The notes beneath the pieces are model-generated. The model did not search any database and had not been told where the DNA came from. It saw nothing but the letters and a program-made list of their open reading frames with translations. A DNA stretch of 64,000 nucleotides from Caldimonas thermodepolymerans (GTDB lineage: Bacteria > Pseudomonadota > Gammaproteobacteria > Burkholderiales > Burkholderiaceae_C), in NCBI RefSeq assembly GCF_015476235.1, contig NZ_CP064338.1, positions 1,426,001 to 1,490,000 on the forward strand, given 5' to 3'. Positions 1-8,235 of this stretch are shown here, one piece after another (position 1 is the stretch's first letter; every line of letters begins with the position of its first letter). The translations under genes were made by a program, and so were the position numbers.

Positions 1-261
1 GCGGCGGCCGTAGCGGTCGGCCACCGGTCCCAGCACCAGCTGCGCCGCGCCGAAGCCGACCACCAGCGCGCTCAGGGTCAGCTGCACCGTGGCGATCGAC
101 ACGCCGAAGATGCCGGGCAGCGACGGCAGCGAGGGCAGGTAGAAATCGGTCGACAGCGGCTGGGTGCCGAGCAGCAGCGTCAGCGCCAGCACGATGGTCT
201 GGTTCCCCGGGCGGGACCGTTCGATCGGCGCAGCATCGGAAGGCGTGACGGTGGACGGCAT
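1..261 (-). CDS. Bcr/CflA-type MFS drug transporter, N-terminal fragment
   Basis: This is the first 87 codons of a major facilitator transporter that runs off the left edge. After a short polar N-terminus comes a first membrane helix ending in the STDFYLPSLP signature typical of Bcr/CflA-type (DHA1) multidrug exporters. A second helix follows, then the loop motif LGPVADRYGRR (MFS motif A). The ATG at 261 is the first one available. Family assignment rests on these motifs; the substrate cannot be told. It is divergent from the PA2779-type gene at 462. Confidence 0.8.
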   Translation of the reverse strand, partial: MPSTVTPSDAAPIERSRPGNQTIVLALTLLLGTQPLSTDFYLPSLPSLPGIFGVSIATVQLTLSALVVGFGAAQLVLGPVADRYGRR

Positions 262-461
262 CCCGTCAGCGTAGCAGACGCCCGCGCGCGTGCGTGCGTG
301 CAGCGCACCGCCGGCCGCGTTTACGCTTGTACACAGTCGTGCGCGCCGAGCCCGGCGGCAGCCGCCGGTTTGCTTTCACAATGCAGTGCCGCCGCGGCGG
401 CGCCGCTTGCCGGCCGGTCGCCGCGAGCACCACCATCCACATCGCAGCAAGGAGAGCGTTC

Positions 462-890
462 ATGTCGTATCCGTTCCCCGTCTCGCGTTGGCTGCGCAGC
501 ATCGCCTGCGCCGTGTCGGTCTGCTTCGGCGCCTCGGCCTTCGCCCAGCCCGTGCAGGCCACCCTGATCACCACCGAGCAGGTGGCCCAGGAGGTCGCCC
601 TGCAGGCGCGCAGGGCCGAGGGGCAGGCGCATCGCGATGCGCTGGCCGCCCACCTGGACCGTCCGGAACTGCAGGCCAGGCTGCAGGAGTGGGGCGTCAC
701 GCCGGAGCAGGCGCGCGAGCGCGTGGCGGCGCTGACCGACGAGGAGGCCGCCGAGCTGGTGGCGCGCATCGACGCCGCGCCGGCCGGCGGCGACGTGATC
801 GGTGCGATCATCTTCGTGTTCGTGCTGCTGCTGATCACCGACATCCTCGGCTTCACGAAGGTGTTCCCGTTCACCCGTTCCGTCCGTTGA
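462..890 (+). CDS. PA2779-type small membrane protein
   Basis: A 142-residue protein of unknown function resembling the PA2779 family of Pseudomonas. It has a Sec signal peptide (about residues 1-29, ending SAFAQ), a short charged helical region with repeated Gln/Glu/Arg-Ala stretches (about 35-105), and one C-terminal membrane helix (about 112-130) that follows a Gly-Gly-Asp. The ATG at 462 is chosen because AAGGAGAG lies 6 bases upstream and the signal peptide begins there; an upstream in-frame ATG at 294 would add a non-homologous tail. The stop is one base before the start of the cysteine peptidase gene, so the two are co-transcribed and probably act together at the envelope. Family recognition is from memory of the architecture. 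Confidence 0.7.
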   Translation: MSYPFPVSRWLRSIACAVSVCFGASAFAQPVQATLITTEQVAQEVALQARRAEGQAHRDALAAHLDRPELQARLQEWGVTPEQARERVAALTDEEAAELVARIDAAPAGGDVIGAIIFVFVLLLITDILGFTKVFPFTRSVR

Positions 891-891
891 A

Positions 892-1881
892 TTGAACCCC
901 TTGCCTTTTCCCTTCCCGGCGCGCTTCTCGCCGGGCCGCCGCCGCGTGCTCGCCGGCGTCGCCGCGCTGGGCGCCGGCGCGCTGGCCGGCTGCGCGACCC
1001 AGACCGCCGCGCTGCTCGAGGCGCCCGGTGCCGACCTGCCGCGGCGCGTCGAGCTGGCCGACACCCCGTTCTTCCCGCAGGACCAGCGCTTCCTCTGCGG
1101 GCCCGAATCGCTGGCGGCAGTGCTGCACGTGGCCGGCCGGCCGGTGACGCCGGCCGAGCTGGTCCCGCAGGTCTACCTGCCCGGGCGGCAGGGCTCGCTG
1201 CAGACCGAGATGCTGGCCGCGGCGCGCCGGCAGGGCGCGGTCGCGGTGCCGCTGCCGACGCGGCTGGAGGCGGTGTGCCGCGAGCTGGCCGCCGGCACCC
1301 CGGTGGTGGTGCTGCAGAACCTGGGGCTGTCGGTCTCGCCGGTCTGGCACTACGCGGTGGCGATCGGCTACGACCTGGACGAGCGGATCATGCTGCTGCG
1401 CTCGGGGCGCGAGCGGCGCGCGGTGATGCCGCTGCGCACCTTCGAGCACACCTGGGCCCGCTCGGGGCACTGGGCCTTCGTCGCGCTGGCGCCGGGGCGC
1501 CTGCCGGCCAGCGCCGGCGAGGCCGAGGTGACGCGTGCGCTGGTGGCCTTCGAGCGCGTCGCGCCGCCCGAGGCGGCCCTGCAGGGCTACCTCGCGGCGC
1601 TGCAGCACTGGCCCGGCAACGTGACGCTCGCGATGGGGCGCGGCAACACGCTGTATGCGGCCGGGCGCAAGCGCGAGGCGGCGGAGGCGTTCCGCGCCAT
1701 TGCGCAGGCGCACCAGCACGGCGCGGCCTGGGTCAACCTGGGCTGGGTGCTGCTCGAGCTCGGCGAGGTGGCGCAGGCCGAGGAGGCGGCGCGCCAGGCG
1801 GTCGCGCTGGGCGGCCACTGGCGCGACCAGGCGCAGGCGCTGCTGCGCCGGGTCGAGGCGGCCAGGCAGCCGGCGTCGTGA
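892..1881 (+). CDS. PA2778-type lipoprotein cysteine peptidase (C39-like) with TPR repeats
   Basis: A 329-residue protein starting at TTG 892. The N-terminus is RRR plus a hydrophobic stretch and lipobox LAGC (about residues 27-30), predicting a lipoprotein. A C39-like papain-fold domain follows: the nucleophile Cys lies in RFLCGPESL (about residue 66) and a His-Tyr-Ala-Val motif (about 163) supplies the histidine. The C-terminal third (about 215-325) looks like two or three tetratricopeptide repeats. C39 domains usually cut leader peptides after double glycine inside ABC exporters, but this family is a stand-alone envelope protein and its substrate is unknown. It is tightly linked to the PA2779-type gene upstream. 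The TTG start has a one-base gap to the preceding stop and no ATG competes. Confidence 0.75.
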   Translation: MNPLPFPFPARFSPGRRRVLAGVAALGAGALAGCATQTAALLEAPGADLPRRVELADTPFFPQDQRFLCGPESLAAVLHVAGRPVTPAELVPQVYLPGRQGSLQTEMLAAARRQGAVAVPLPTRLEAVCRELAAGTPVVVLQNLGLSVSPVWHYAVAIGYDLDERIMLLRSGRERRAVMPLRTFEHTWARSGHWAFVALAPGRLPASAGEAEVTRALVAFERVAPPEAALQGYLAALQHWPGNVTLAMGRGNTLYAAGRKREAAEAFRAIAQAHQHGAAWVNLGWVLLELGEVAQAEEAARQAVALGGHWRDQAQALLRRVEAARQPAS

Positions 1882-1905
1882 CCACAGGCGCGGGCGTGCG
1901 CCGCC

Positions 1906-2853
1906 TCAGAAGCGTTCGTCCGGCCCCAGGTAGCGCCACTGCCCGGGCGGGAGGTCGCCGAGCAGCACGCGGCCGATGCGGATGCGCTTGAGGCCGATCA
2001 CCTTCAGCCCGACCGCCTCGCACATGCGCCGGATCTGGCGCTTGCGGCCCTCGCGCAGCACGAAGCGCAGCTGGTCCTCGTTCTGCCACCAGACCTTGGC
2101 CGGCAGCAGCGGTTGGCCGTCCAGCGACAGGCCGTGGTTGAGCCGTTGCAGGTCCGCGGCCGGGAACCGGTCGCGCGGCGCGCCGGCATGGTCGCCGTAC
2201 TGCACGCGCACCAGGTATTCCTTGTCGATTTCCGAGTCGTGGCCGATCAGCTGCTTCGCGACGCGGCCGTCCTGGGTCAGCACCAGCAGCCCGACCGAGT
2301 CGATGTCCAGCCGCCCGGCCGGCGCCAGCCCGCGCAGGTGCTCCCGCGCGAAGCGCACCCGGCTGCGGTCGCCGCTCCAGTGGTTCTGCGGCGTGACCAG
2401 CGTGACGGCCGGCTGGTAGCCGTCCTCGGCTTGGCCGCTGACGTAGCCGACCGGCTTGTGCAGCAGCACCGTGACGCGCTGCGCCTGCTGCTGGCGCGCC
2501 GCCGGGTCGATGGTGATGCGCTGCCCGGGATGCACGCGCGTGCCGAGCTCGCTGACCACCACGCCGTCGACCGACACCCAGCCGCGCGCGATCCACTCGT
2601 CGGCCTCGCGGCGCGAGGCAAGACCCAGTTCGCTGATGCGCTTGGACAGGCGGGGCAGGGCGTCCGGGTCGGACGGGGCCGGAGACGGCTTCGGACGGGC
2701 GGCGGCGGGAGGTGCGGCGGGAGCGGGCGGCGGCGCCTTGGGCAGCGCACGCGAGCGCGGCGCGCTGCCGGGGCCGCGCACCGGCGGCCGGTCGCGGCGC
2801 TTCTCGGCACGCTGGGCCGACGCGGGCAGGGACAGCTTGGGACGCGGGTTCAT
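1906..2853 (-). CDS. rluF: RsuA/RluF-type 23S rRNA pseudouridine synthase
   Basis: A 315-residue enzyme converting a uridine in rRNA to pseudouridine. The first 65 residues are a Pro/Ala/Arg-rich low-complexity tail. An S4 RNA-binding domain (about 69-115) follows, then the RsuA/RluB/E/F catalytic domain with [14 protein letters not shown], whose first Asp is the catalytic residue. The HKPVGYVSG stretch is also typical. Overall pattern fits RluF (23S U2604) better than RsuA, but the exact target uridine is an inference. It is a single gene, convergent with the PA2778-type gene (24-base gap). Confidence 0.85.
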   Translation of the reverse strand: MNPRPKLSLPASAQRAEKRRDRPPVRGPGSAPRSRALPKAPPPAPAAPPAAARPKPSPAPSDPDALPRLSKRISELGLASRREADEWIARGWVSVDGVVVSELGTRVHPGQRITIDPAARQQQAQRVTVLLHKPVGYVSGQAEDGYQPAVTLVTPQNHWSGDRSRVRFAREHLRGLAPAGRLDIDSVGLLVLTQDGRVAKQLIGHDSEIDKEYLVRVQYGDHAGAPRDRFPAADLQRLNHGLSLDGQPLLPAKVWWQNEDQLRFVLREGRKRQIRRMCEAVGLKVIGLKRIRIGRVLLGDLPPGQWRYLGPDERF

Positions 2854-2884
2854 GATCGCCCGGATTGGACCACAGCGCCGGGGC

Positions 2885-3739
2885 TCACCGGGTCCAGCCG
2901 AACAAGTCCCTGAGCGCTTCCTCGTAATGTCCGAGCGCGATCGCGTTGGTGCTGTGGTGCGTGCCGCCCTCGACCAGCACCCAGCGCTTCGGCCCGGGCG
3001 CGCGCTCGTACAGCGCGCGGCCCAGCTCCGGCCGGATCAGGGTGTCCTCGCTGCCGTGCACCACCAGCACCGGCGCGCGCACGCGGCCGATGTGCTGCGC
3101 GGCGTCGAAGCGCTGCGTGATCAGCCAGCGCACCGGCAGCCAGCCCCAGCGCATGGTGGAGAACACGTCGGCCACCGAGGTGAAGCCGTTCTCGATCATC
3201 AGCCCGCGCACGCCGTCGGCCTCGGCGGCCAGGTGCACCGCGATCGCCGCGCCCAGCGAATGGCCAAACAGGTAGCGCGGCCGCCCCGGGTGATGCCGCG
3301 CCAGCCAGTCCCAGGCGGCACGGGCGTCCTCGAGCGCGAGGGCCTCCGAGGGCAGCGCCGGCGTGCTGCGGCCGAAGCCGCGGTAGTCCACCGCCAGCAC
3401 CGAGAAGCCCAGCGACTGCATGCGCCGCATGCGCGGGGCGCTGCCGGTCACGCCCCAGCGCGCCCCGTGCAGGTACAGCAGCAGCGGCGCCTCCGGGTCG
3501 GGATGCGGATGCCACAACGCGTGCAGCCGCACCGGTTCGCCGGTGACCTGCGAGGTGAACTCGATCCAGGCGTCCTCCATGCCTTCGGCGGCGTACAGCC
3601 CGCCCTGCCAGGCTTGGGTCTGCGGCTGGAAGATCCAGCGGCGCTGCTGCTGGTCCAGCACGTGGCAGCCGCCCAGCAGCGCGAAGGCCAGCACGAGCAG
3701 CAGCGCGAGGCGCCAGCGATGGGCCAGGAGGAGCTTCAT
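2885..3739 (-). CDS. Alpha/beta-hydrolase lipoprotein
   Basis: A 284-residue secreted hydrolase of unknown substrate. A hydrophobic N-terminus ends in LLGGC, a lipobox, so it is probably anchored to a membrane. The alpha/beta-hydrolase fold shows the strand-nucleophile motif GHSLG (Ser161), an acid in HGSEDTLIR (Asp, about 234) and a histidine in GGTHHS (about 261). A YLHGARWG oxyanion-type motif precedes. It resembles the BEM46/YfhR class of serine hydrolases. The ATG at 3739 has GGAGGAG 5 to 11 bases upstream; the open frame extends further but without a signal peptide. The neighbour mutL is 77 bases upstream on the same strand. Confidence 0.82.
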   Translation of the reverse strand: MKLLLAHRWRLALLLVLAFALLGGCHVLDQQQRRWIFQPQTQAWQGGLYAAEGMEDAWIEFTSQVTGEPVRLHALWHPHPDPEAPLLLYLHGARWGVTGSAPRMRRMQSLGFSVLAVDYRGFGRSTPALPSEALALEDARAAWDWLARHHPGRPRYLFGHSLGAAIAVHLAAEADGVRGLMIENGFTSVADVFSTMRWGWLPVRWLITQRFDAAQHIGRVRAPVLVVHGSEDTLIRPELGRALYERAPGPKRWVLVEGGTHHSTNAIALGHYEEALRDLFGWTR

Positions 3740-3816
3740 GGCATGCGATGACTCCCGGGCGCGGGAGAAAGTTTCAGCGGGGCGCGGCCGGCCATGCGTC
3801 GTCGATGCCGGGGCGC

Positions 3817-5661
3817 TCAGCGCCCGCGCAGGAACAGCGCATCCAGCTCGCGCAACGTCAGCTGCCGCCAGGTCGGGCGGCCGTGGTTGCACTGGTCGGC
3901 GCGTTCGGTGCGCTCCATGTCGCGCAACAGCGCGTTCATCTCGTCCAGCGTCAGGTGCCGGTTGGCGCGCACCGCGCCGTGGCAGGCCATGGTCGCGAGC
4001 AGCTCGTGCTGGGCGCGCTCGATCACGTTGCTGGCGTCGTATTGCGCCAGCTCGGCGAGCACGCTGCGCGCCAGCTCGACCACGTCGGCGTCGGCCAGCG
4101 CCGCGGGGCGCGAGCGCACCGCCAGCGTGCCCGGGCCGAGCGGCGTGACGTCCAGCCCCAGCGTCAGCAGCGCCTCGCGCTGCGCCTCGGCGGTGGCCAC
4201 CTCCTGCGGCGTGGCGGCGAAGGTGGCCGGGATCAGCAGCGGCTGCGCCTCGATGCGCTGCGCCGCGAGGTTGCTCTTGAGCCGCTCGTAGACGATGCGC
4301 TCGTGCGCCGCGTGCATGTCGACGATCACCAGCCCGTGGGCATTCTCGGCCAGCACGTAGATGCCGCCGACCTGCGCGATCGCGCGTCCGAGCGGCCAGG
4401 CGTCCGGGTCGGACCAGCCGGGCTGCGGGGCTGCCGTGGCGGGGGCGGGCGCGGGGGACGCGGCAGCGCCCACGGCCCAGGCGGGCGGGGCCTCCTGCGC
4501 ATACAGCAGCGCGGCCTGCTGCAGGCCCAGGCTGCCTTGCACGGCAGGCGGCGCCCAGGCCGCCTGCGGGGCGCGTCCCGGCGCGCCCGCAGGCTCACCG
4601 CGGCCCGCGGGCCAGGCCAGGGTGGGTGCGGCGCTGCCGTCGCCGGCCGGCACCGCACGCGAGGCCGCCAGCGCGGCATCCACCGCATGGCGCACCGCCT
4701 GGTGCACCTCGCGCGACTCGCGGAAGCGCACCTCGATCTTGGTCGGGTGCACGTTGACGTCGACCCGCTCGGGCGGGATCTCGACGAACAGCACGTAGGT
4801 CGGCTGGCGGCTGCCGTGCAGCACGTCCTCGTAGGCCGAGCGCACGCCGTGCGCGAGCAGCTTGTCGCGCACGTAGCGGCCGTTGACGTAGCAGTACTGC
4901 TGGTCGGCGCGGGCGCGCGCGGCATCGGGCACGCCGGCGCGGCCGGTGATGCGCACCGGGCCGACCTGCGCGTCGACCGTGCGGCTCTGCGCGATGAAGT
5001 CCTCGCCAAGCACGTCCTTCAGGCGTTGCTCGGGGGTGCCGCGGCGCCATTGCTCGACCAGCTTGCCCTCGTGCCAGACGGCGAAGCTCACGTCCGGGCG
5101 CGCCAGGGCATGGCGGCGCACCGCCTCGATGCAGTGCGCCAGCTCGGTGGCCTCGGTCTTGAGGAACTTGCGCCGCGCCGGGGTGTTGAAGAACAGCTCG
5201 CGCACCTCCACGCTGGTGCCGCGCCCGCGCGCGGCCGGGCTCAGCTCGCCCGAGCGTGCATCGAGCCGCCAGGCGTGCGCGGCCTCGGCGGTGCGGCTGA
5301 GCAGCGCGACCTCGGCCACCGAGGCGATCGCCGCCAGTGCCTCGCCACGGAAGCCCATCGTGGCGACCGACTCCAGCTCGGGCAGCGAGGCGATCTTGCT
5401 GGTGGCGTGGCGGCGCAGTGCCATCGGCAGCTCGTCGGCCGGGATGCCGCAGCCGTCGTCCTCGACCACCACGCTGCGGATGCCGCCGGCCAGCAGCTTG
5501 ACGGTCACCTCGGTCGCCCCGGCGTCGAGCGCGTTGTCGACCAGCTCGCGCACGACCGAGGCGGGACGCTCGACCACCTCGCCGGCGGCGATCTGGCTGA
5601 TCAGCTCGTCGGGCAGTTCGCGGATCGGGCGGCGCGGGGCAGGGGCGGGGGCGGCAGACAT
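3817..5661 (-). CDS. mutL: DNA mismatch repair protein MutL (endonuclease-type)
   Basis: A 614-residue mismatch-repair ATPase that couples MutS recognition to strand incision. The N-terminal GHKL ATPase has ELVDNALDAGA (about 41-51), DDGCGIP, ATSKI and GFRGEAL. A Pro/Ala-rich linker (about 330-420) joins the C-terminal dimerisation domain. That domain contains DMHAAHERIVYE from residue 448, fitting the DQHA(x)2E(x)4E metal-site pattern with Met for Gln, plus ACHG (about 558) and CNHGRP (about 590). Neisseria MutL with the same Met variant is an active nicking endonuclease, so this MutL probably cuts DNA itself. The start ATG has no Shine-Dalgarno and lies 7 bases after a TAGAAT -10-like box. 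Confidence 0.95.
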   Translation of the reverse strand: MSAAPAPAPRRPIRELPDELISQIAAGEVVERPASVVRELVDNALDAGATEVTVKLLAGGIRSVVVEDDGCGIPADELPMALRRHATSKIASLPELESVATMGFRGEALAAIASVAEVALLSRTAEAAHAWRLDARSGELSPAARGRGTSVEVRELFFNTPARRKFLKTEATELAHCIEAVRRHALARPDVSFAVWHEGKLVEQWRRGTPEQRLKDVLGEDFIAQSRTVDAQVGPVRITGRAGVPDAARARADQQYCYVNGRYVRDKLLAHGVRSAYEDVLHGSRQPTYVLFVEIPPERVDVNVHPTKIEVRFRESREVHQAVRHAVDAALAASRAVPAGDGSAAPTLAWPAGRGEPAGAPGRAPQAAWAPPAVQGSLGLQQAALLYAQEAPPAWAVGAAASPAPAPATAAPQPGWSDPDAWPLGRAIAQVGGIYVLAENAHGLVIVDMHAAHERIVYERLKSNLAAQRIEAQPLLIPATFAATPQEVATAEAQREALLTLGLDVTPLGPGTLAVRSRPAALADADVVELARSVLAELAQYDASNVIERAQHELLATMACHGAVRANRHLTLDEMNALLRDMERTERADQCNHGRPTWRQLTLRELDALFLRGR

Positions 5662-5667
5662 GGCGGC

Positions 5668-5673
5668 ATTCTA
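5668..5673 (-). promoter_or_regulatory. -10-like box directly before mutL
   Basis: The minus strand reads TAGAAT here and the mutL ATG begins 7 bases downstream, at 5661. A transcript started at the usual distance from a -10 box would begin at or next to the A of the ATG, i.e. be leaderless. No clear -35 is visible and there is no Shine-Dalgarno. Confidence 0.5.
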
Positions 5674-5723
5674 GAAAAGCGTTCCCCGCCCCCGGGCGGC
5701 AGGGGCTTGTCGGGGCGGACCGC

Positions 5724-5729
5724 GATAAT
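5724..5729 (+). promoter_or_regulatory. -10-like box directly before dedA
   Basis: GATAAT ends 7 bases before the dedA ATG at 5737, with no Shine-Dalgarno between. Predicted transcription start falls on the start codon. It lies back to back with the mutL promoter in a 75-base divergent spacer. Confidence 0.45.
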
Positions 5730-5736
5730 CCGCCGG

Positions 5737-6384
5737 ATGGAACTGGTTCTCTTCCTCGTCGATTTCATCCTGCATGTGGACCGGCACCTGGCCGAGTTCG
5801 TCCAGCAGTACGGCACCTGGGTGTACGCGCTGCTGTTCGCGGTCGTGTTCGTCGAGACCGGGCTGGTGGTGATGCCCTTCCTGCCGGGCGACTCGCTGCT
5901 GTTCGTGGTGGGCACGATGTGCGGGGCGGGGCACATGGACCTGCCGCTGTCGATCGGCCTGCTGCTGGCCGCGGCGATCCTGGGGGACCAGCTCAACTAC
6001 AGCGTCGGCCGCTACTTCGGTCCCAAGGTGTTCCGCTGGGAGCAGTCGCGCTTCTTCAACAAGGCCGCGTTCGACCAGGCCCATGCCTTCTACGAGCGCT
6101 ACGGTGGCATCACCATCGTGCTGGCGCGCTTCATGCCGTTCATCCGCACCTTCGCGCCCTTCGTGGCCGGCGTGGCCGAGATGACCCGCACCAAGTTCAC
6201 GTTCTACAACGTGATGGGCGGCACGCTGTGGGTCGTGGGCCTGACGGTGGCAGGCTACCTGTTCGGCAACCTGCCGTTCGTGCAGCAGCACCTGAGCAAG
6301 ATCATCTGGGGGCTGATCCTGATCCCCGGCCTGGTCGCGATCTTCGGCGCCTGGAAGAGCCGGCGCAGCGCGCCGCAGGCCTGA
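5737..6384 (+). CDS. DedA-family membrane protein
   Basis: A 215-residue inner-membrane protein of the DedA/VTT family (YqjA/YohD-like), a group of proton-dependent lipid flippases/scramblases needed for membrane homeostasis. Visible hallmarks are ETGLVVMPFLPGDSLLF in the first re-entrant region (about 37-53), a GDQLNYSVGRYFG motif (about 82-94) and ARFMPFIRTFAPFVAG (about 126-141) with the conserved arginines. Five or six hydrophobic segments are present. The ATG at 5737 is chosen; a much longer upstream open frame is antisense to mutL. It is divergent from mutL and convergent with amiC. Confidence 0.9.
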   Translation: MELVLFLVDFILHVDRHLAEFVQQYGTWVYALLFAVVFVETGLVVMPFLPGDSLLFVVGTMCGAGHMDLPLSIGLLLAAAILGDQLNYSVGRYFGPKVFRWEQSRFFNKAAFDQAHAFYERYGGITIVLARFMPFIRTFAPFVAGVAEMTRTKFTFYNVMGGTLWVVGLTVAGYLFGNLPFVQQHLSKIIWGLILIPGLVAIFGAWKSRRSAPQA

Positions 6385-6397
6385 GCACCGCGGCGCC

Positions 6398-7768
6398 TCA
6401 GATCTGCCGGTTGCGCGCCAGCGGCGGGTTCTTCGAGAAGTAGCGCTTGATGCCGGTCATCATCGCGTCGACCAGCTGGTCCTGGTAGGCGGCGCTGCGC
6501 AGCTTGGCCTCTTCCTCCGGGTTCGAGATGAAGGCGGTCTCGACCAGGATGGAGGGGATGTCCGGGGCCTTGAGCACCGCGAAGCCGGCCTGCTCGACCT
6601 GCTTCTTGTGCAGCCGGCCGACCCGGCCGATCTGGCCGAGCACCTCGCTGCCGATGCGCAGGCTGTCGTTGATCTGCGCGGTGGTGGACATGTCCAGCAG
6701 CGCGCGCACCACGTGCTGGTCGGTGTGCTTGATGTTGACGCCGCCGACCAGGTCGGCCGCGTTCTCCTTGTTGGCGATCCAGCGTGCCGCGGTGCTGGTG
6801 GCGCCGCGCTCGGACAGCGCGTAGACCGAGGCGCCGCGCGCCTTGGGCGTGATGAAGGCGTCGGCGTGGATCGAGATGAACAGGTCGGCCTGCACCCGCC
6901 TGGCCTTCTGCACGCGCTGGTGCAGCGGCACGAAGAAGTCCGCGTCGCGGGTCATCATCGCGCGCATGTTGGGCTCGGCGTTGATGCGGTCGCGCAGCTT
7001 GCGCGCGATCGCCAGCACCACGTCCTTTTCCTTCAGGCCGCTCGGGCCGATCGCGCCCGGGTCCTCGCCGCCGTGGCCGGGGTCGAGCGCGACGATGATC
7101 AGGCGGTCGATCTTCTTCAGCGTGCCGGGGTCGACCTCGCTCTTGCGCGTGATCGGCGCAGCGGGCGCCGGGGTCGGCACCTCGGGCGCCGGCGCCGGGG
7201 CGGCGGCCACGGGCGGGGGGGCCGGGGCGCGCTCCATGCGATTGATGAAGTCGCCCAGGGCATCCTCCATCGCGGCGCGGGCCTGCTTCTCGGCCTGCTC
7301 CTTCTCGCGGATCAGCGCCAGCAGCGGGTCCGGCGGCACCAGCGGGTAGAGGTCGAACACCAGGCGGTGCTGGTAGTCGGCCACCGGCGCCAGCGTGAAC
7401 ACCTGCGGCGTGACGGCCTGCTTCAGGTCGATCACCAGGCGCACCACGCGCGGCTGGTTCTGGCCCACGCGCACGCCGGCGATGTGCGGGTCGTCGGGCT
7501 GCACCTTGCCGACGATGTCGCGCAGCGTCGGGCTCAGCTCCAGGCCGTCGATGTCGATCACGACCCGGTGCGGGTCGGCGATCACGAAGTGGCGCGCGGC
7601 CAGCTGGGTGTCGCTCTCGAGCGTGACGCGGGTGTAGTCGGTTGCGGGCCAGACGCGCACGGCCACGATGGTCGCGCCGTGGGCGATCCGGGGGGCGGTC
7701 AGCAGCAGCACCAGGCTGCCGGCGCCGTGCAGGAACGTGCGGCGCTTGAGCGTCGGCCTCGTCGTCAT
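6398..7768 (-). CDS. amiC: N-acetylmuramoyl-L-alanine amidase (AmiC type)
   Basis: A 456-residue periplasmic zinc amidase that cleaves septal peptidoglycan to separate daughter cells. The N-terminus is a Tat signal (KRRTFLHGAG then a hydrophobic run), matching Tat export of E. coli AmiA/AmiC. An AMIN septal-targeting domain (about 35-140) is followed by a Pro/Ala linker (about 185-225) and the Amidase_3 domain. That domain has Zn ligands in DPGHGGEDPG, LKEKD and SIHAD and the catalytic Glu in ETAFISNPEEE. The ATG at 7768 overlaps the tsaE stop by four bases (ATGA), so the two are translationally coupled. Confidence 0.93.
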   Translation of the reverse strand: MTTRPTLKRRTFLHGAGSLVLLLTAPRIAHGATIVAVRVWPATDYTRVTLESDTQLAARHFVIADPHRVVIDIDGLELSPTLRDIVGKVQPDDPHIAGVRVGQNQPRVVRLVIDLKQAVTPQVFTLAPVADYQHRLVFDLYPLVPPDPLLALIREKEQAEKQARAAMEDALGDFINRMERAPAPPPVAAAPAPAPEVPTPAPAAPITRKSEVDPGTLKKIDRLIIVALDPGHGGEDPGAIGPSGLKEKDVVLAIARKLRDRINAEPNMRAMMTRDADFFVPLHQRVQKARRVQADLFISIHADAFITPKARGASVYALSERGATSTAARWIANKENAADLVGGVNIKHTDQHVVRALLDMSTTAQINDSLRIGSEVLGQIGRVGRLHKKQVEQAGFAVLKAPDIPSILVETAFISNPEEEAKLRSAAYQDQLVDAMMTGIKRYFSKNPPLARNRQI

Positions 7769-8235
7769 GGCAGCAACGCGGCTCCGGCGGGAGTCAGGGC
7801 AGTCAGGGTCACGTGGCGTTCGTCGCGGTCGCCCACCAGAAGTTCCATGCGCAGGTCCGGCGCCGGCAGCAGGTCGCCCACCTGTTCGGGCCATTCGGCC
7901 AGCTTCAGTCCCGGGCCGGCGAAGATGTCGCGCAGGCCCGCGTCTTCCCATTCGCGCGGGTCGTCGAAGCGGTAGAAGTCGAAGTGCCAGGCCTGCAGCG
8001 AGGGCAGTTCGTAAGGCTCCATCACCGCGTAGGTCGGGCTCTTGATGCGGCCGGTCGCGCCCAGCGCGCGCAGCAGGTGCCGCACGAAGGTGGTCTTGCC
8101 GGCCCCGAGCGCGCCGCGCAGCTCGATGAAGGCGTTGCGGATCTCCGGCCGGACGGCGAGCGCGCGCGCAAAGGCCGCGCAGTCGTCCTCGTCACGCCAC
8201 TGCAGCTGCCGGGTTCCTAGAATCGGTGAATGCAT
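7765..8235 (-). CDS. tsaE: tRNA threonylcarbamoyladenosine ATPase TsaE
   Basis: A 156-residue P-loop ATPase that activates TsaB/TsaD to make t6A37 in ANN-decoding tRNAs. Walker A GALGAGKTT is at residues 41-49, followed by the family motif SPTYAVMEPYE and HFDFYRFDDPREWEDAGL; LAEWPEQ is the Trp-containing motif. The ATG at 8235 shares the palindrome ATGCAT with the divergent queG start. An in-frame ATG at 8256 is an alternative that would overlap queG further. The tsaE-amiC pairing with queG and mutL nearby is like the E. coli queG-tsaE-amiB-mutL order. Confidence 0.92.
   Translation of the reverse strand: MHSPILGTRQLQWRDEDDCAAFARALAVRPEIRNAFIELRGALGAGKTTFVRHLLRALGATGRIKSPTYAVMEPYELPSLQAWHFDFYRFDDPREWEDAGLRDIFAGPGLKLAEWPEQVGDLLPAPDLRMELLVGDRDERHVTLTALTPAGAALLP
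8218..8223 (+). promoter_or_regulatory. -10-like box directly before queG
   Basis: TAGAAT (within CCTAGAATC) ends 7 bases before the queG ATG at 8230, with no Shine-Dalgarno. Predicted start of transcription coincides with the start codon. Confidence 0.45.

Noticed and set aside
3748-5736. Upstream extension of the dedA reading frame by 663 codons
   Set aside because: It is antisense to mutL and has no domain; dedA similarity begins at ATG 5737.
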